In this document: positions 45,426-58,638 of the stretch, one piece after another
How the letters are laid out: each line of letters starts with the position of its first letter
Numbering within the stretch: the stretch's first letter is position 1
DNA from: Coleophoma eucalyptorum
Lineage: Eukaryota; Ascomycota; Leotiomycetes; Helotiales; Dermateaceae
Direction: 5' to 3'
Length of the DNA: 64,000 nucleotides
Assembly: GCA_026120035.1 (NCBI GenBank)
Contig: JALRME010000012.1
Span: 744,001 to 808,000, forward strand
The notes under the pieces: generated by a model
Databases searched by the model: none
Seen by the model: the letters and a program-made list of their open reading frames with translations, nothing else
What the model was told of the DNA's origin: nothing
Program-made: the position numbers and the translations under genes

Positions 45426-47740
45426 ATGCAGAAGCTCACGGCGAAGCTCCCGTCTTGGGACCGAACCAAGACGGGCAGTAAGAAAGGCTTTGATACCGTC
45501 TGGGTGAGTTTTGCCTCTTCCATTGCTGCCCGCTGCGCGCGCGCGCAATCCCTCTGGGAAATGCTCGCTTTCTGCTACCAAGGGGCAATGAAGGGCGAAT
45601 ACTGATTTTTGTCGCAGGGCTGGGCAGACAAACTCGGTGCGCCGGTCAATCGACTCACGAATAAGATTGGCTCTGAAGCCTTTTGGCCAACGACTCTGTA
45701 TGTATATTCCTTGTCCGCGGTTGCAGGTGGTGAGGCCGAGCTAATTGCGACTCAAGGGATAAAGAATCCGACAAAGCTGCGCGGATCTTGAAGTCTTTCT
45801 GTAGTAAGTCATCGCTGAACCAGCTTCTGTAAACTGCTGGAAATTATAAGAACGAATGGCTAACCTTTTAAACAGAGGATGGCTTCTACGCTGAAGAAGA
45901 TCGTCCCTCCACAACCGACCGACCCAACGAAAAGAGCAAACAGAGAGTCCTCAAGAAGATCCCGCAGAGCGTCATACAAAACGCCGTCGGACTGGCCATT
46001 TTCACAACCATGCGAACCGGTCTCTGGGTCAGCGGAGCCGGTGGTTCAGGTGTGTTAATAGCTAGAAAGGAGGATGGTTCGTGGTCGCCTCCATCGGGTA
46101 TCTTGCTACATACCGCAGGACTAGGTTTCCTCGTCGGCGTCGACATCTACGACTGCGTAGTGGTCATCAACAACCGGAAGTCTCTCGAGAGTTTTACCAA
46201 GATTCGAGCTACCCTTGGTGGAGAGATCAGCGCTGTTGCGGGTCCAGTTGGTGTAGGTGGAGTTCTCGAGAATGATGGAAAGTGGAAACAAGCGAATATG
46301 CCGGTCTTCACCTACTTGAAATCGCGGGGATTTTATGCCGGTATTCAGGTTGATGGAACCGTGGTTATCGAGCGAACTGACGAAAACGAACGATTTTATG
46401 GAGAACGGATTGGTGTCGCGGATATTTTGGCCGGAAAGGCTCGCCATCCACCTTATGAAATCAAGATGTTAATGGAGACGGTAAAAGCAGCAGAAGGTCG
46501 AAGTGATGTCGATCAGGCAATGATGGACGAGCTTGCAAGCCAACCTGCACCGGGGGATGTGAACGTTGAATCACCTTCATCCTCAAATGGCCACACATTC
46601 GGAATTCCAGAACCAGAAGATCCCGATCCATTTGGAGTTCTTGCACTCGAGAAGGAAGGGCTCGAGATTCGAGAAGCTGGGACTGGCAGTCGGCCATTGA
46701 GCACACAATTCGAATTTAAACCATCTCCGACGAGTCCCCTCTATAGCAACTTCATTCACCGAAGAAATCGAAGTATAGATACTTTGGCCACGAACAGCAA
46801 TAGAGCAAGTTATACCTCGAACAGAACCCGGACCAGTACGGATAGAGCTACTCAGACGGTTGAGATGGGTACACAAACCGATAACACACCCGCTTCAAGT
46901 CCAAGTCACAGTAGTGAGAACAAGAGAATGATCGAGGATGATCCAATCCCGGTCGTGATCACACCAGAGGAGGTAGACTACACGAAGGTTGATCTTGGTC
47001 CATACAGCAGCTTGTATCATGGCAATGATGACCACTCCTATATGACGAATGGACACCATAATGAGGTCAACGGTAAGCACGAGAGTAATCTCGATGCTAG
47101 CTATGAATCTGACGAGGAAGAAGATGAGCCAGTCATATTCGAGGCTGCTTCAGCCCAAGCTACGGTCCTCACACCTCAAACCATGAAGGCGAGAGGAAGT
47201 GTAGTCACTATCCCCAAGAGAATTCCACCACCACTACCACCGCGAAGCGAAGCTAGAGCAAGCCGAGACCAGGCAAGTGGCAGAACCCCGGTCGCGAGCC
47301 AATTCGAGGAGGTCGATGTCCACGGTGTCAGCAGTCCTCGCGGAAGCTTGAGTGTTCACAAGGAGGACATGTCCATCACCACGGAAGCTGTTGAGAAAGC
47401 AGGATCTATGAAATCCATGGAGTCTATCGAAATCGATGCACCTGCTCACAAGGAGGAGTTGCCCATCACTACAGAGGCTATCGAGAAAGCAGGATCCATG
47501 AAATCCATGGAGTCTGTTGAAATCGATGCACCTGTTCACAAGGAGGACCTGCCCATCACTACAGAAGCTACTGTGAAAGCAGGATCCATAAAATCCATGA
47601 AGTCAATCGAGATCAGTGCTACACCTGATCACGTGGATGATTCAACGAAGTCCGCGGACACCGAGGAGGATGATTTCCACAGCATGCCTCCCACACCAGC
47701 CCATGAGCCCGCCGCGGTGCTCGTTGCGGAGATCAAATAG
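45426..47740 (+). CDS. Ysc84/SYLF-domain protein with C-terminal repeats
   Basis: A cytosolic protein with an N-terminal SYLF (DUF500) lipid- and actin-binding domain, as in yeast Ysc84/Lsb3 of endocytic patches. Exons are 45426-45503, 45618-45697, 45757-45803 and 45876-47740, with introns of 114, 59 and 72 nt, giving 689 residues. The domain runs from GWADKLGAPVNRL through ILKSFC, IPQSVIQNAVGLAIFTTMRT and GAGGSGVLIAR to YAGIQVDGTVVIER. The remainder is long, acidic and disordered with Ser/Thr-rich stretches, a PPPLPPR proline motif that could bind SH3 domains, and three tandem 30-residue repeats (codons at 47357-47620). There is no SH3 domain of its own, unlike Ysc84. The family call is firm; the function of the tail is unknown. 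Confidence 0.9.
47357..47620 (+). repeat. Three tandem 90 bp coding repeats
   Basis: Repeat starts lie at 47357, 47447 and 47537, exactly 90 bp apart. The unit encodes HKE(D/E)-x2-ITTEA followed by KAGSxKSMxSxEI. Differences are mostly single substitutions, so the duplication is fairly recent or under selection. It lies near the C-terminus of the SYLF protein. Confidence 0.9.
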
Positions 47741-49530
47741 ACAGGTCTACACAGTACATGCGAGATGTGTGCACGAAGTACGAGATTAATCACTATGTTC
47801 ATGAAGCAATGGCGTTTTTATAAAGACTTGGAGACAAGCAAACGGGTCTTTCAACCGATAAACCATGAAGGGGTCTCTTTGGCTTCACTCGGGTTGCTTT
47901 GGTTTTTGGGAGATAAGGCGAATTGGGGAATACCATAACATACATTCTTATATATATATATACTTTATTGATGAATTGGAACCGGAATTGGGATTACCGA
48001 ATGAGAGGGTCTGTGTTGGTGGGGACCCCTGGGGGAAGGGAGGAATGTTATGAATGAAAGCGAGTACATAACTTCTAGGTTGTAATTATTACACTTTCTC
48101 TCATGCGTCTTGCGATGATGGGCTATGTGGTTTTATTCTTAGGTAGTGTGAATTGAGCAGTGTCTAGTGACTATTTTCCTTGTTCCTCATTTTGAATAGT
48201 GAAGCATGGTAGCATCCCTTAGCTTACACGGCTATGCTCTTTCTTCTGACCATATCTAATCTGATTAGATCCTTCCCTCACTATTCTTGTTCTCTAACCC
48301 CATAAACAAGACACAATACACCTATCCATACCCAGGAACTTTATAAAACGGCCAGCTCTGATCTCCCTTGCTCTTTCTCGCATCTTGCACCTTTTCTTCC
48401 CCAATCTCCCGTTCTTTAGAAGCGTAGCTTTGTCCGTCTTTCCAACCTCCCTCGAGCAGACCATCCAGCCATTCCAACATCCCTCCCTCCGCTCTTCGCC
48501 CATTGCCGCAACGTACCCTCATCCCCCTCTCCCCCTCGTCTATCTAAAACGCACCGGATTCCTCTTCCTTAGCGACGGCCACTAGCAAACCCCCTCCTCT
48601 TACCACCAGATAAATCTGCCCAGATCTGCAGCTGCAGTAGCGGCAGCGGGACTCAAGAACGCCGCTCCCCTCCCCCCTCCCCTTGTCCTACTGGGAGGAG
48701 GATCCACACACGCATACATGTATACACATCCCGTGGCCCGAGGAGTGAGGAGGGGTACAGTGAAGGGAATGAATAGCCTACCCAGCGAACCCTACCCATA
48801 GCTTCCTTCCTTCCTTCCTTCCTTCCTTTCTTCAGAAGGTAGTGCGTCGACGTGATGACAAGTGAATCGCTTACGTCGCAAAGGGAATGAATGTTTTGGT
48901 GGTTCTTAAGCGAGCAGAGTCCGCCAAGCCCGCGCGCCAAGGCGCACGCTCCGGAGTGGGCGGGTAAGGTAAGAGAGGGTTGCATGGGACGGCAGCTGAG
49001 TGCCGGGAAGGATTGGATGGGTGGGCTGTGACGTTCATGGGGAGGGGTGGGTGTCCCGACGGCGCCGGTGAGCGAGGATCGGACGTGATGGTGGCGTGGA
49101 TTGGATCCTGAGAGGGAGAGTGATGCGGATGGCCTTGTGACTTTCGCCAGCATGGTTCGACATGGGGCATCTGAGTAAGGCACAGGGGGGAAACACTTGT
49201 ACTGCTTTTGAAAAAGTGCACTGCGAGAAGAATTGATAAAATTATGCAATGTTCGGAAAGTTAAGCGACGTTGTAAGATGTAGGCAAGTATTGCACATAG
49301 AGGTGCGCGGGGACGGCTTCAGTTGTTATATTACCATTCTTTTACTTCGTTATATGAATGAACCTACGAAGATGAACCCAACTAGTCAATATCACACCCA
49401 AGCGCCGCCATAACCTCCAACATCCTACGATATCTGTACGCCTTGCTCCAAGCTCCCTATATACGGGACGGGGTATGTATAAATCTGAATCTATCCAGAT
49501 TGCTCTTGTTTGATTCGTATTTTATTGAGA
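47741..49530. other. Convergent 3' spacer with CTTC repeat
   Basis: This 1.8 kb stretch lies between the converging SYLF and histidine kinase genes. It contains a TA repeat near 47952-47962 and an imperfect (CTTC)n tract at 48802-48833. Open frames on both strands lack motifs. Confidence 0.5.
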
Positions 49531-52500
49531 TCAATCCAGCTTCCAATCCTCCTTCCCTTTCATTTTGTAATCCTCCAACAAGGTCTTCAAAGACTTCATC
49601 GGTACGGGTTTCGTCAAAAACAAATCAATACCAGAAGCAAACGCTTCCTGGCGGGCAGTGGGGTTAGCAGCCCCAGTTAGTGCAATGAGTGCAACAGGCT
49701 GAAGCGTTTGCTCGCCCTCAAAAGTACGGATGTGGCGAGTACTCTCAATTCCAGACATGATAGGCATGGAAATATCTGCTTGAATTAGTCGTGGTATCAC
49801 AGAGAATAGAAAATGCTTACCCATAAAAATAATATCAAATTGGCCCTTTGCTTCCTTATAAGCATTTAGGGCCTCAAGGCCGTTAGTTGCCGTAGTATAA
49901 TCAATCTTAAGCTTGCGCATATATGTCACGAGCAGCTTCAGATTGATCTCATTATCTTCCACAAGAAGGACCCTCATCCCGTCCGTTATACATGGTGTAA
50001 CCTCTACTTTGGGTGATTTTGCTCGCTTTATATCCTCAATTGGAGATATGAAGGGCAACTCTGCAGTATACGGGGGTGTTGGTGGCGCAAATGATACAGA
50101 TACTGTTGGGATTGGAGGTGTGTTTTCCGAGATATCAATGTTCATCGGCGTGGAAGTTCCATTCACTGTCTTTGGGGTTTCCTTGGCTGGAGGTTCCAGC
50201 ATTGACTCGTCGTATCCCTTGACCAATCCAGTATGCAGTGCTGCCATGTATCTGAGAGGACCGAAGCTAGTATAGTTAGTACATATTTCAGCACAGTTCA
50301 GTTTATTACTCACGGTAGTGGTACATAGGTAACAACAAAGCCTTTCGAGTCGATATGCTTCCGTTTTTGAAGAGAATTGCTCAGTACCATGACCATAGTA
50401 GGCTTAGTGGAATGAGCACGGGCTTCTTTGAAGGAAGAAAGCTTCTGGTCAAGTGCCTCTTCACTGAAGCCAGATTCGAGAATAATTTGCAAGTCGACTT
50501 GGGAATCTGGGACGGTTGGATCTTTTTCCTCGACGATACCAAACCAATCTCGCATAGCATTCTTGACAGATGACTTCAAAAGTAGTACAGCCTCAGATTC
50601 GGCAGAGAGAATGCCTGTTGGTGTTTCCGAGATCTCAGGATACCTATCGAATCCAAAGAACTTGGCCGTCATTCCCTTGACTTTGTCGCAAACTTCTGCA
50701 TGGATACTCATGCTAGGGGTGCTCGTTTTCGCATTACTCATAACTAGAGGCAGTCTAACTCGTGCTTCAGTACCACTTCCTTTCTCACTGGTAATCTGGA
50801 TGTCGCCTCCCATGTCCTGAACGATCTGACGAACAATACTAACCCCCAATCCGGTACCAACCGCTAAGGAGTCCTCCTGGGAGAAGGGTTTGTATAGTTG
50901 GTGTCGAAGAAACTCTTGTGAAATGCCTTTGCCAGAATCAGTAACCTTTAAAACAAGCTGGTGCCGGGCTCGTTGTCCTTGGACGGGGGGAAGTTCTTCC
51001 AGCCCAAACTTGATCCTGACAAAGCCCTTGCTGGTATATTTCAAGGCGTTGCTGAACAAATTCATCAAAATCCTCCGCCAAGCACCGGCGTCAATCTCTA
51101 CCATAAAATCGGGACGACATGGCGCGTCAACGATGATCATAACGGGGGTTTGACTGCTATCCGCTCGGTCCAGCTTCGGACGACGACCCGCGGAAGCCTC
51201 TTGAGCAAGCTTTCCCATGTTGCGACCAGCATATACACTAGTTATCACCTCTGTAGAGAGTCGGTAAATATCTTCAAGGCCTTCTCCTGTCCCATTTTCT
51301 TCTTGTGAATGAGATTTAGCACGTTTTCCACCAGAGTGGTGCTTTTGCCGTTTTTCTTTCAATTTTCGGTTCACTTTGGAAAAGTCCAGTACATGGTTAA
51401 TGGTATCCAGTAAGACTTTCCCAGATGAACTGATATTGCCAACCATTTCGGCTTGCATCTCAGTCATCTCTGTTTCCTGGAGGAACTCAACACTTGCCAA
51501 AACTCCATGAAGCGGCGAGCGAAGTTCGTGTGAAATGCTGGAAATAAAGTCGGTTTTCATTTGAGCTGCTGAGAGAGCTGCAAGTCTCGAGACCTCTGAC
51601 ATGACGCTATTTCCAAATGCAGCCATGTATGTCAAATCCTCCATTGGACAGAGAACTCTGGTATTTTTCGTCGACCAAATAAGTGATCCAGAAAACCAGC
51701 GCTCCTTAGTTTGATCCCACAGTGGAAACCCTACGTGTCTTATTAGCATTTCATTTTGAGCGCCGATTAACACCCGACCGAAATCCGCCCAGGCATATGC
51801 AAATGTACTTACACATAACGCTTCGTGCACCTGGCAATGCTGCCAATATGGCAGCCGCTTCTTGCTCTTTAGACATCTTCCTCTTCATCTTGCGTCCAGC
51901 CGAGATTGATTTCGGAGGTTGAAGGTTTTCATTTCCGGTTGTGTTTCCATCTGAATCACTCGATGAGTAGGACCCATCCTCATCAAAGTTAAATACCTTC
52001 CCATGTGGATATCTCTTCAGAAGTCGCCTAATTACCTTTTCTGGAAAACTGCGAAGACTCTCCGAAGGATAATGTGACTTCAAACTTGAACGATTCCGGG
52101 TACTGTAGCCCAGAATGTTGCACATCTTTTCTGCCCCTTCCCGATGTGAATTTTCTTCACCTTTTCCACGACTCTGATCATCATCCGAACTCGAAGTCGG
52201 GCCTTCGTTGTCGCCATCAAGGTGAAATTCGCCTGGGGCTTTCTCAATAACAGCACCAGTCCCTTTCCCAGATCTGCCACCGAAAGAGCCAACACTGGCA
52301 TCATAAAAGACTACGCCGTGAACCGAAGTTGACTCTCGGATGAGGCTGCTTGCACGGCCAAACACATCTTTGACATCAGGTGAGACAAGAGCTTCCTGAA
52401 GCTTACCCGGTACCTCATTGAACGATGTCGTGTCCGAACCGGCGGCCGCCTGTTCAGCTTCGGCAGCCTCACCATTCGTCTCTATCGTCGTATTTGCCGC

Positions 52501-53566
52501 GGATTCTGACACGGAATCGGTGGAAGGTAGATCTTTCTCCGAAGGTGCATACGTTGAGGGTATGGTGCTACCAGAGGCGGTGTCCTGAAGGGACCGCGCC
52601 CTGAGGGTCTCAATACCCTGCATGGAGGAGACATCTGGAGGATCTTGGACGCCAAACTCAAAATCTGCACGATCAGTAAGGTTGATGCCATGAGCTGCCG
52701 CTCGTTGGATCCTTGATTGCTGTATATTGTGTCCGCCTTGTAGCCACCAATCTCGAAGGGTTGATTTGCCCTCGACGAACAGTCCCAGAGCTTTGACCAT
52801 GCGTTCTGCTCGGTTGTGTTTTTGCTTGGTACGTCCAGCCTCTAAATACTCCATGACCGTCACAGCCAGGTCCATCAGATATTGTGTTTCTTGCTCACTC
52901 AGGCCATCCCGCGGCTGGTCGTCAACAACGAGAACCACCCCAATTACAATACCTCGATCGGGCGTCCTCAGCGGTACGGCAGCAAGAAAGCGAGCATAAG
53001 GCGCCATCGAGACTACCTTCTTCTGTTTATATCGTTCGTTTTCCTGGAGATCGGGGACAATGATGCATGGAGGAGCCGTTCTAGCGTCTTGAAAGGCTCT
53101 TACCAGGTCCGGTCCGACTCCCTCATTCTCGCCGAGTGAGCCCACACCATGCCACAACTGATCGTTCTGGTCATTTTCCTGCTGCAGTGAAAGAGTCCGT
53201 CCAGCCTCTGCGATTATATGCTCACACGCCCTCCCCGCCAGGGTGATAATTCCTCGCCGGGCATTCAACCGTAAGGCTCCAAGCTGTGCAAAACTGGTCA
53301 GGCAGGGATCGAGACTGGTTTTTGGTCCATCTCCGAGCTTTTTGGAGAGGATAGCAGCTATGTCGGGGTTGTAGTATCTACAGAATAGGCGTCAGTTCCG
53401 GGGTATGTCGAATGCATTTTCCACCCAGCTTAGTAGCAAGGCAGGGGCAACTTTGCGGGCACCAGAATGCACATAATAAGGTGCTGGCACGCGAGAGGTC
53501 TGGATATTGAGGTGCTCACCGGTAAAGCTCTCGCTCAGCAGCGGTCGCGCTGCTACACCCATGCAT
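49531..53566 (-). CDS. Hybrid histidine kinase with GAF-like N-terminus
   Basis: A cytosolic sensor kinase that autophosphorylates and passes phosphate to its own receiver. Exons are 53566-53520, 53377-51813, 51730-50314, 50251-49821 and 49775-49531 (introns 142, 82, 62 and 45 nt), giving 1234 residues. The first exon encodes 15 residues plus part of R16 and joins AERELYR to YYNPDIAAI and LTSFAQLGALRLNARRG, a start typical of this fungal group. A GAF-like region follows (VVSMAPYARFLAAVPLRTPD). HisKA has the phosphorylated H605 in SISHELRSPLHG; the ATPase domain shows LFSNALKYTSKG, DSGKGIS and GTGLGVSIV. The receiver has LLVEDNEINLKLL, phospho-acceptor D1154 in FMDISMP and K in LTKPV. Intron 4 (45 nt) sits right at that aspartate. 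The signal sensed is unknown. Confidence 0.92.
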
Positions 53567-54348
53567 TGTTGCTGTGACTGTAACTCATCCCACCCGACGC
53601 TGTCATTAATGGCGAGGAACAGAGGGGAGAACAGTCATCGAAGTCCTCGAAGTCCTCGAAAGATATCTTGGGCAAAGCACGCACATACAACGGTGAGGGC
53701 TAGATGTGCAGTTGCGGTTGAGTAGAAGGGTTGGAAAGGGTAGGAGCGACCGAGGCCGTAGAAGCCGTCAAAAGCGCGAAGGGTGTTGTTGACAAGGCTT
53801 GGAGCTGGCCTTTGGGTTGAGGCAGTGTCAGTGGGTGTGCTGGGCAACGAATAGCAGACGCAGGTAGGGTCGAGAAGCGGGACACACACACACACACACA
53901 CAGAGGAAAAGAGAGAGAGAGGGAAGGGTTCGAAGAGGAGTGGGAGGATGAGTGAGAAAAAGCAGCAATCTGACATGATTTGATTGATTGATAGACAGCC
54001 AGGAAGCACGGCCGATCGGGCATGATTGGTTGGAGCGCAATGATCTGCACCAGAGGGCGATACAGCTATCTCAGTAAGTTCCTGCGCCGCTGCTTACGAG
54101 GTTGCCCGCTAAACTGCTTGGGGTAGGTAGGGACCCAGCACGCTGCCGCAGGGCCGTACGGTGCCGTAGCGTCCCTGTACACTCCACGGCGTGCTGGCCC
54201 GTCGCTGGATCAAACGGCTTCACAGGCTGGCACAGTGGTTGGCCTCGCTAGTCAGCCGGTGAACTTCGTGCCGATAGGCCTGGTCGCTGGGCGGGGAAGC
54301 TCTACTTTTTCATGTGGTCCAGCCTGCCGTCAAAAACACAGGGACACC

Positions 54349-54396
54349 GGAGCACAGGAGCACAGGAGCACAGGAGCACTGGAGCACTGGAGCACC
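54349..54396. repeat. Minisatellite, six copies of GGAGCACN
   Basis: Six perfect-register 8 bp units: GGAGCACA three times, GGAGCACT twice, GGAGCACC once. It is in the spacer upstream of the histidine kinase. Confidence 0.9.
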
Positions 54397-54711
54397 GGGA
54401 CAGAGCACATAAGCACCAAACTCCCATTGCACCCGGCCTTCATGTGCCCATTCTTCTCGCCTTACTCAGAGCGGCTGACCTCCAGGGACTATGCGATTCC
54501 CGATGCAGGGGATGCCGTGTTGAGTTTTATAATCCCCGATCCCATTTTTACTCCCGGCCTTATTCAGCCAGCTGGAAGAAATTTTGTTTGTCCCATCCTT
54601 CCGGCTTTGCCCTGATCTTGCAGCTGATGCCGCAAACTCTAAGGGTCCTGCTACAGGGTTCAGGCCCCCGGCCTCTACGCTAGAGCGAATTCCTTTGGTT
54701 TGCCTCTCAAA

Positions 54712-54727
54712 CCCCCCCCCCCCCCCC
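54712..54727. repeat. Poly-C tract, 16 nt
   Basis: Uninterrupted run of 16 C. Similar tracts of 12 C occur at 9316-9327 and 43114-43125. Such runs are prone to length errors in assemblies. Confidence 0.9.
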
Positions 54728-57095
54728 AAACCTCGTGGCTGCTGCCCCAATCTTAACCAGTGCCTTACGTGCAAAGGATGCCGAAATTGGTTCATCGCAT
54801 GGCCAGGTTGCAGTGACAAACTGAAGCAGCCTTCGCTCCAAGCCACCACAGCCTGCACAGCCTGTCCCCACACATTCTGCCCTAACCCGAGAGGGGAGAT
54901 AAGCGTCAGGCCACGATAGACACAAAATACCACGACGAAAAGGTTGGAAAGATTAAACCTACCGTGATAATCAACTCCCCCATGTTATCATCTCCCGTCT
55001 CTCGAATGGTTTCAGTGGGCTGGCGCTCAAGCATGCGTCGTTTCAGGGGCTGCACCTATGCTCATTCACCTGAAGAAACAACCAAAGTGTATCGGTCGTC
55101 TATCGCGCCACATATGTGCACTGCTTACTTACTCTATTGAGCACGACATGCAGCAACTTAGTCTCGTGCAGTTATGTAGTCAAACGCACCAAAAATGCTT
55201 GTTTCCCTAATTACTCATCTCTTCTCGCTTTTCTGTGCATTCTTGCCCGAATAAGCTGTCGGTATGCGTGCTGCCCTCAGGGACAACCGCCAAAGCTAAG
55301 TGGGCTTCAGGTATGAGGTCCTTTGCTCAAACCCATTTCCGGCTGCTTTCGTCCAGCTGCGTACAATTGCAAGACATCAATCCGCCAGCCACAGCAGCCG
55401 AGTAACGTTCCTCGAGGTATAAGCTCTACCCCGAATACAGTAGCGCAATTACTTCGTCCTGGAAGTCACGAGATTCCTATCTTGGAATAGCCTCATTGCT
55501 TACTCACATGTTCGCCTTGAATACCTCCTAATGTAGGTACCTGCATTATGCAAGAGTATCCGCTACCATTACAATTTTCAAGTTCGTGTCATCAATACCA
55601 ATGTTTTCAACAGGCTCTTCTAAAATGGACTATCAGCCAGACAAGGCCTCGATCTTCGTCCTAACTAAAGAAGATTGAAATATGGTTCCTCGCGGAATAC
55701 AAAATAAGGCCCTCATCAGTGACTCAGAACCGCCACTCTCTAGGAGGGGAAACCTAATCAATTGATCACGTGTGGTCCTGGGGGACCAAACTGCCTTCTC
55801 GGACAAACGCAATGTTCTCGACACAAGTGCCAGGCGAGCAACAAGATATAGTGCCCAAAAGGTATATTAGGTTAAGGAAAGCAACATAAGCCCAAACCCA
55901 AGCATGCTTTCATGGCCACTGTCCATGAAAGCACGTCTCCTCTACAAACTCATTAATCGACACGCCAACTACTCATCACGATCAGGTGCTAGAAAGGATG
56001 GCATTGTGCAAAACAATTCCATACTCATGAGCGATCATCTCCAAGACAATTTGACGAGCGCAAGCCTTCAGTTACTCAGCTAACTTACTCATCCGATCCG
56101 CAGCTAGCCACCCCGCTGCAAGAAGATGTAGGTCATCAATGCCCTGGCTCGCAAATTGACCCACTGAATCAGACTTCGGTCTTCGTATCTTCGTATCTCT
56201 CCAAACAGACGAACCATGATCTGAAGGACCGCGCGAAGCTCCACATTGTTAAACTCGGGCAAACACCTGCCTAAGTAGAGATAGGATTTGACTGCAGCGG
56301 GGATTGGGAGGAAGTTAGAAAAAGTAGTAATCCTTCCTGTGTCCAGTCTCAGCTGGGTTGCTCACATGATAAAAGGTGTGTTAACCTTGTCTCTAAGAGC
56401 CAGAACATTCGATTGCAGAAGACTTTCCATGTAAATTCCATAAGATGGGTATGTATGAATATATATGTCAGGGTATTCAAGTAGGATCTGCTTAATGGCT
56501 CTCTTTTCTATACTCTAGGCAAAATCATTGTTGATTTCTGAGCTATGTCAATGAAAATCCTGTTCCTTTCTTCAATTATTCCTTCTATCCTGTTAGAATT
56601 TGCGCTCCTATCATTAAGCTTAAAGTGGCATGTATAGAAGATTGACAAGCCAAAAGAAGCATGATAAAAGAAATACATGTCGAGTCTTGACGATAGAGAA
56701 TCCCTTCTAAGATATTATATACACCTTTTCTCTAAGCGAGGGGCATGGCCTCCATAGCTTCAAGCTAAATTTTGGAGGCAAACCTAACTGGATTGAGCTC
56801 TCCCGTGCCACTCCTCCAGACTAACCATAAGCATCCATCTAACAAGGTAGACTTGTTTGATCTGATACCGCTCTAGCGACGATTGCTTCATCCTCGGTGG
56901 TTGTACGATAGCTGGTCAAGAGAACGCTGAGGGAGGCATTTTCCATCTCCAATTCTTATTTCCTTTGTATACAACCCCATTTAACCTCATCTGCCACATA
57001 TCACACACCCATGTGTTTCAGTTACTCGGCCCCGAACCCAGACCTCACCTCATTAGGCCCTCAACTGATACCACTGCTTCCTTATATCCAACAAA

Positions 57096-58638
57096 ATGGT
57101 CTCCTCCCGTCTCATACTCGCCAGTCTAGTAGCACTACTAGGGATCGTCTACCAAGTAGGACTCTACAACCTTGTATTTATTTTGATTGGGGTAGGCCGA
57201 GTACTCCAACCACTAGAAGATTTCCCATACACGTGCACTCGAGTGCACCATGAGTTACTCCAGACTTGTGAGCACATATGGCTTGACCGAGAACAAAGGA
57301 AGCTATTCGGTGCCTGTAAAGATGCCAGTGCAAGGCGGGGGTGGAGTCCTAAGTGAGCTCTTCCTCGCACCTTTCGGATTTTTTTCTCTTTCTTTACTTT
57401 GTTTTATCTTTCTATTCCCATGTTTGAGAATTTATTTGGGGGGCCGGGGTGATGAGTTTTAGGGGTTGTCAGGACCTAGAATAAGCTGATGTTAGAATAG
57501 TGTAAAACATCTCAATGCTTCAACAAGGACGTTGAATGATCGGGTCATAGTCCTTGACATCGACGATCCACACTCTGACGGTCTGTACAATCTACAAGCG
57601 TTAAAATCAACCGGCTCGTACACCAACTCACAGTCCGGGCTCCAAGAGCATCTAGACGTACTCGGCTTCGACGTTGAGATCTTAGCCGACGGGACCCGAA
57701 GATTCTATATGGTGAACCACCGCCCGCCAGTTTCCGAGTTAGGTGTTCCACTCAATGCGAAGAAAGTCGGTGCGAACTCAACCTTCGAGGTATTTGACTT
57801 GCAGAAGGGAGAGAATGGGATGAAGCATGTGAGGACGATCGTGAGCGAGTTCATCATCTCGCCCAACTCCATAGCCGTAGATGGGAAAGGGGGTTTCTAT
57901 TTCACGAATGACCATGGATCCAAGAGTAAGTCAAGTTTCTATAAAACACGCACCTAACTGCACAAAGCGTTATAAATACTAACGGTACTTCACAGCTGGA
58001 ATTGTAAGCAACACCATCACCTACCCAAACCAACACCCTGGCAAGAAGTAAAAAATCTAACCCTTAAACCCACCCAACAGCGTTTCGACCTCGAGTTCCT
58101 CTTCAGCACCGGCAGCATAGGCCACTGCTCGCCACCGAGCAGCGACACCGACACAGGGACAAGTAAATGCGCCATAGTATCCAGCAATCTCTACTTCCCC
58201 AACGGCATCGTCCGCGGCCATGACGGCCTAATCTACGTTGCGCACTCGGCAACGGGCAAAGTGAGCGTGCACAAGCCCAGCACCAGCGGCCCACAAGGCC
58301 TCAAGCAAGTCGCCGAGATTCCGCTTAAAGTGACGCTGGACAATCTCTCGGTGGATGCCAAGGGCGACATCTTTGCGGCTGCCATGCCGAATGTGTTCAA
58401 GACGCTGACGGCGACGTCTTCCAAGGGGAATGGGGGTGCGGCTCCGGCCGCTGTGTGGAGGATTAGGAAACAGAGTCAGAAAGGGGAGGAGTTGCGATAT
58501 GAGGCGGAGAAGATTTTGGAGGACGGCCAGGCCAAGGCTTTGCCGGTGATGACTACTGCAGTGAGTGATGCGGAGACGGGGAGGTTGTTTTTGGGGAGTG
58601 CTAGTGATGGGTTTGTGGGCGTATGTATACCAAAGTAG
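57096..58638 (+). CDS. Paraoxonase/SMP-30-like beta-propeller protein
   Basis: A calcium-dependent lactonase/arylesterase-like six-bladed propeller. Exons are 57096-57352, 57528-57925, 57996-58003 and 58081-58638, with introns of 175, 70 and 77 nt, giving 406 residues. The N-terminus has a hydrophobic anchor (LILASLVALLGIVYQVG). Family blocks are DRVIVLDIDDPHSDGLYNL, the calcium-site segment SPNSIAVDGKGGFYFTNDHG, YFPNGIVRGHDGLIYVAHSA and LDNLSVDAKGDIFAA. Exon 3 is only 8 nt (encoding most of TGI) but is needed to connect NDHGSK to RFDLEFLF in frame. Intron 1 is long and its acceptor is the least certain splice. The substrate is unknown; lactone or ester hydrolysis is the usual activity. Confidence 0.85.

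Larger units (their letters stand above)
53567..57095. other. Gene-free spacer, 3.5 kb
   Basis: A long spacer between divergent genes. It contains a (CA)n tract (53882-53902), an 8 bp minisatellite (54349-54396) and a run of 16 C (54712-54727). The segment 55100-57000 is ordinary AT-balanced sequence without exon chains I could support. No tRNA or mobile element was recognised. Confidence 0.5.

Noticed and set aside
45698..45756. Continuous 60-codon frame over 45609-45791
   Set aside because: Its second half is intron 2 of the SYLF gene; splicing is needed to restore the conserved domain.
48653..49249. 198-codon open frame on the minus strand
   Set aside because: Low-complexity Pro/Ser-rich product with no motif, overlapping a CTTC repeat; it looks like a chance frame in C/T-rich sequence.
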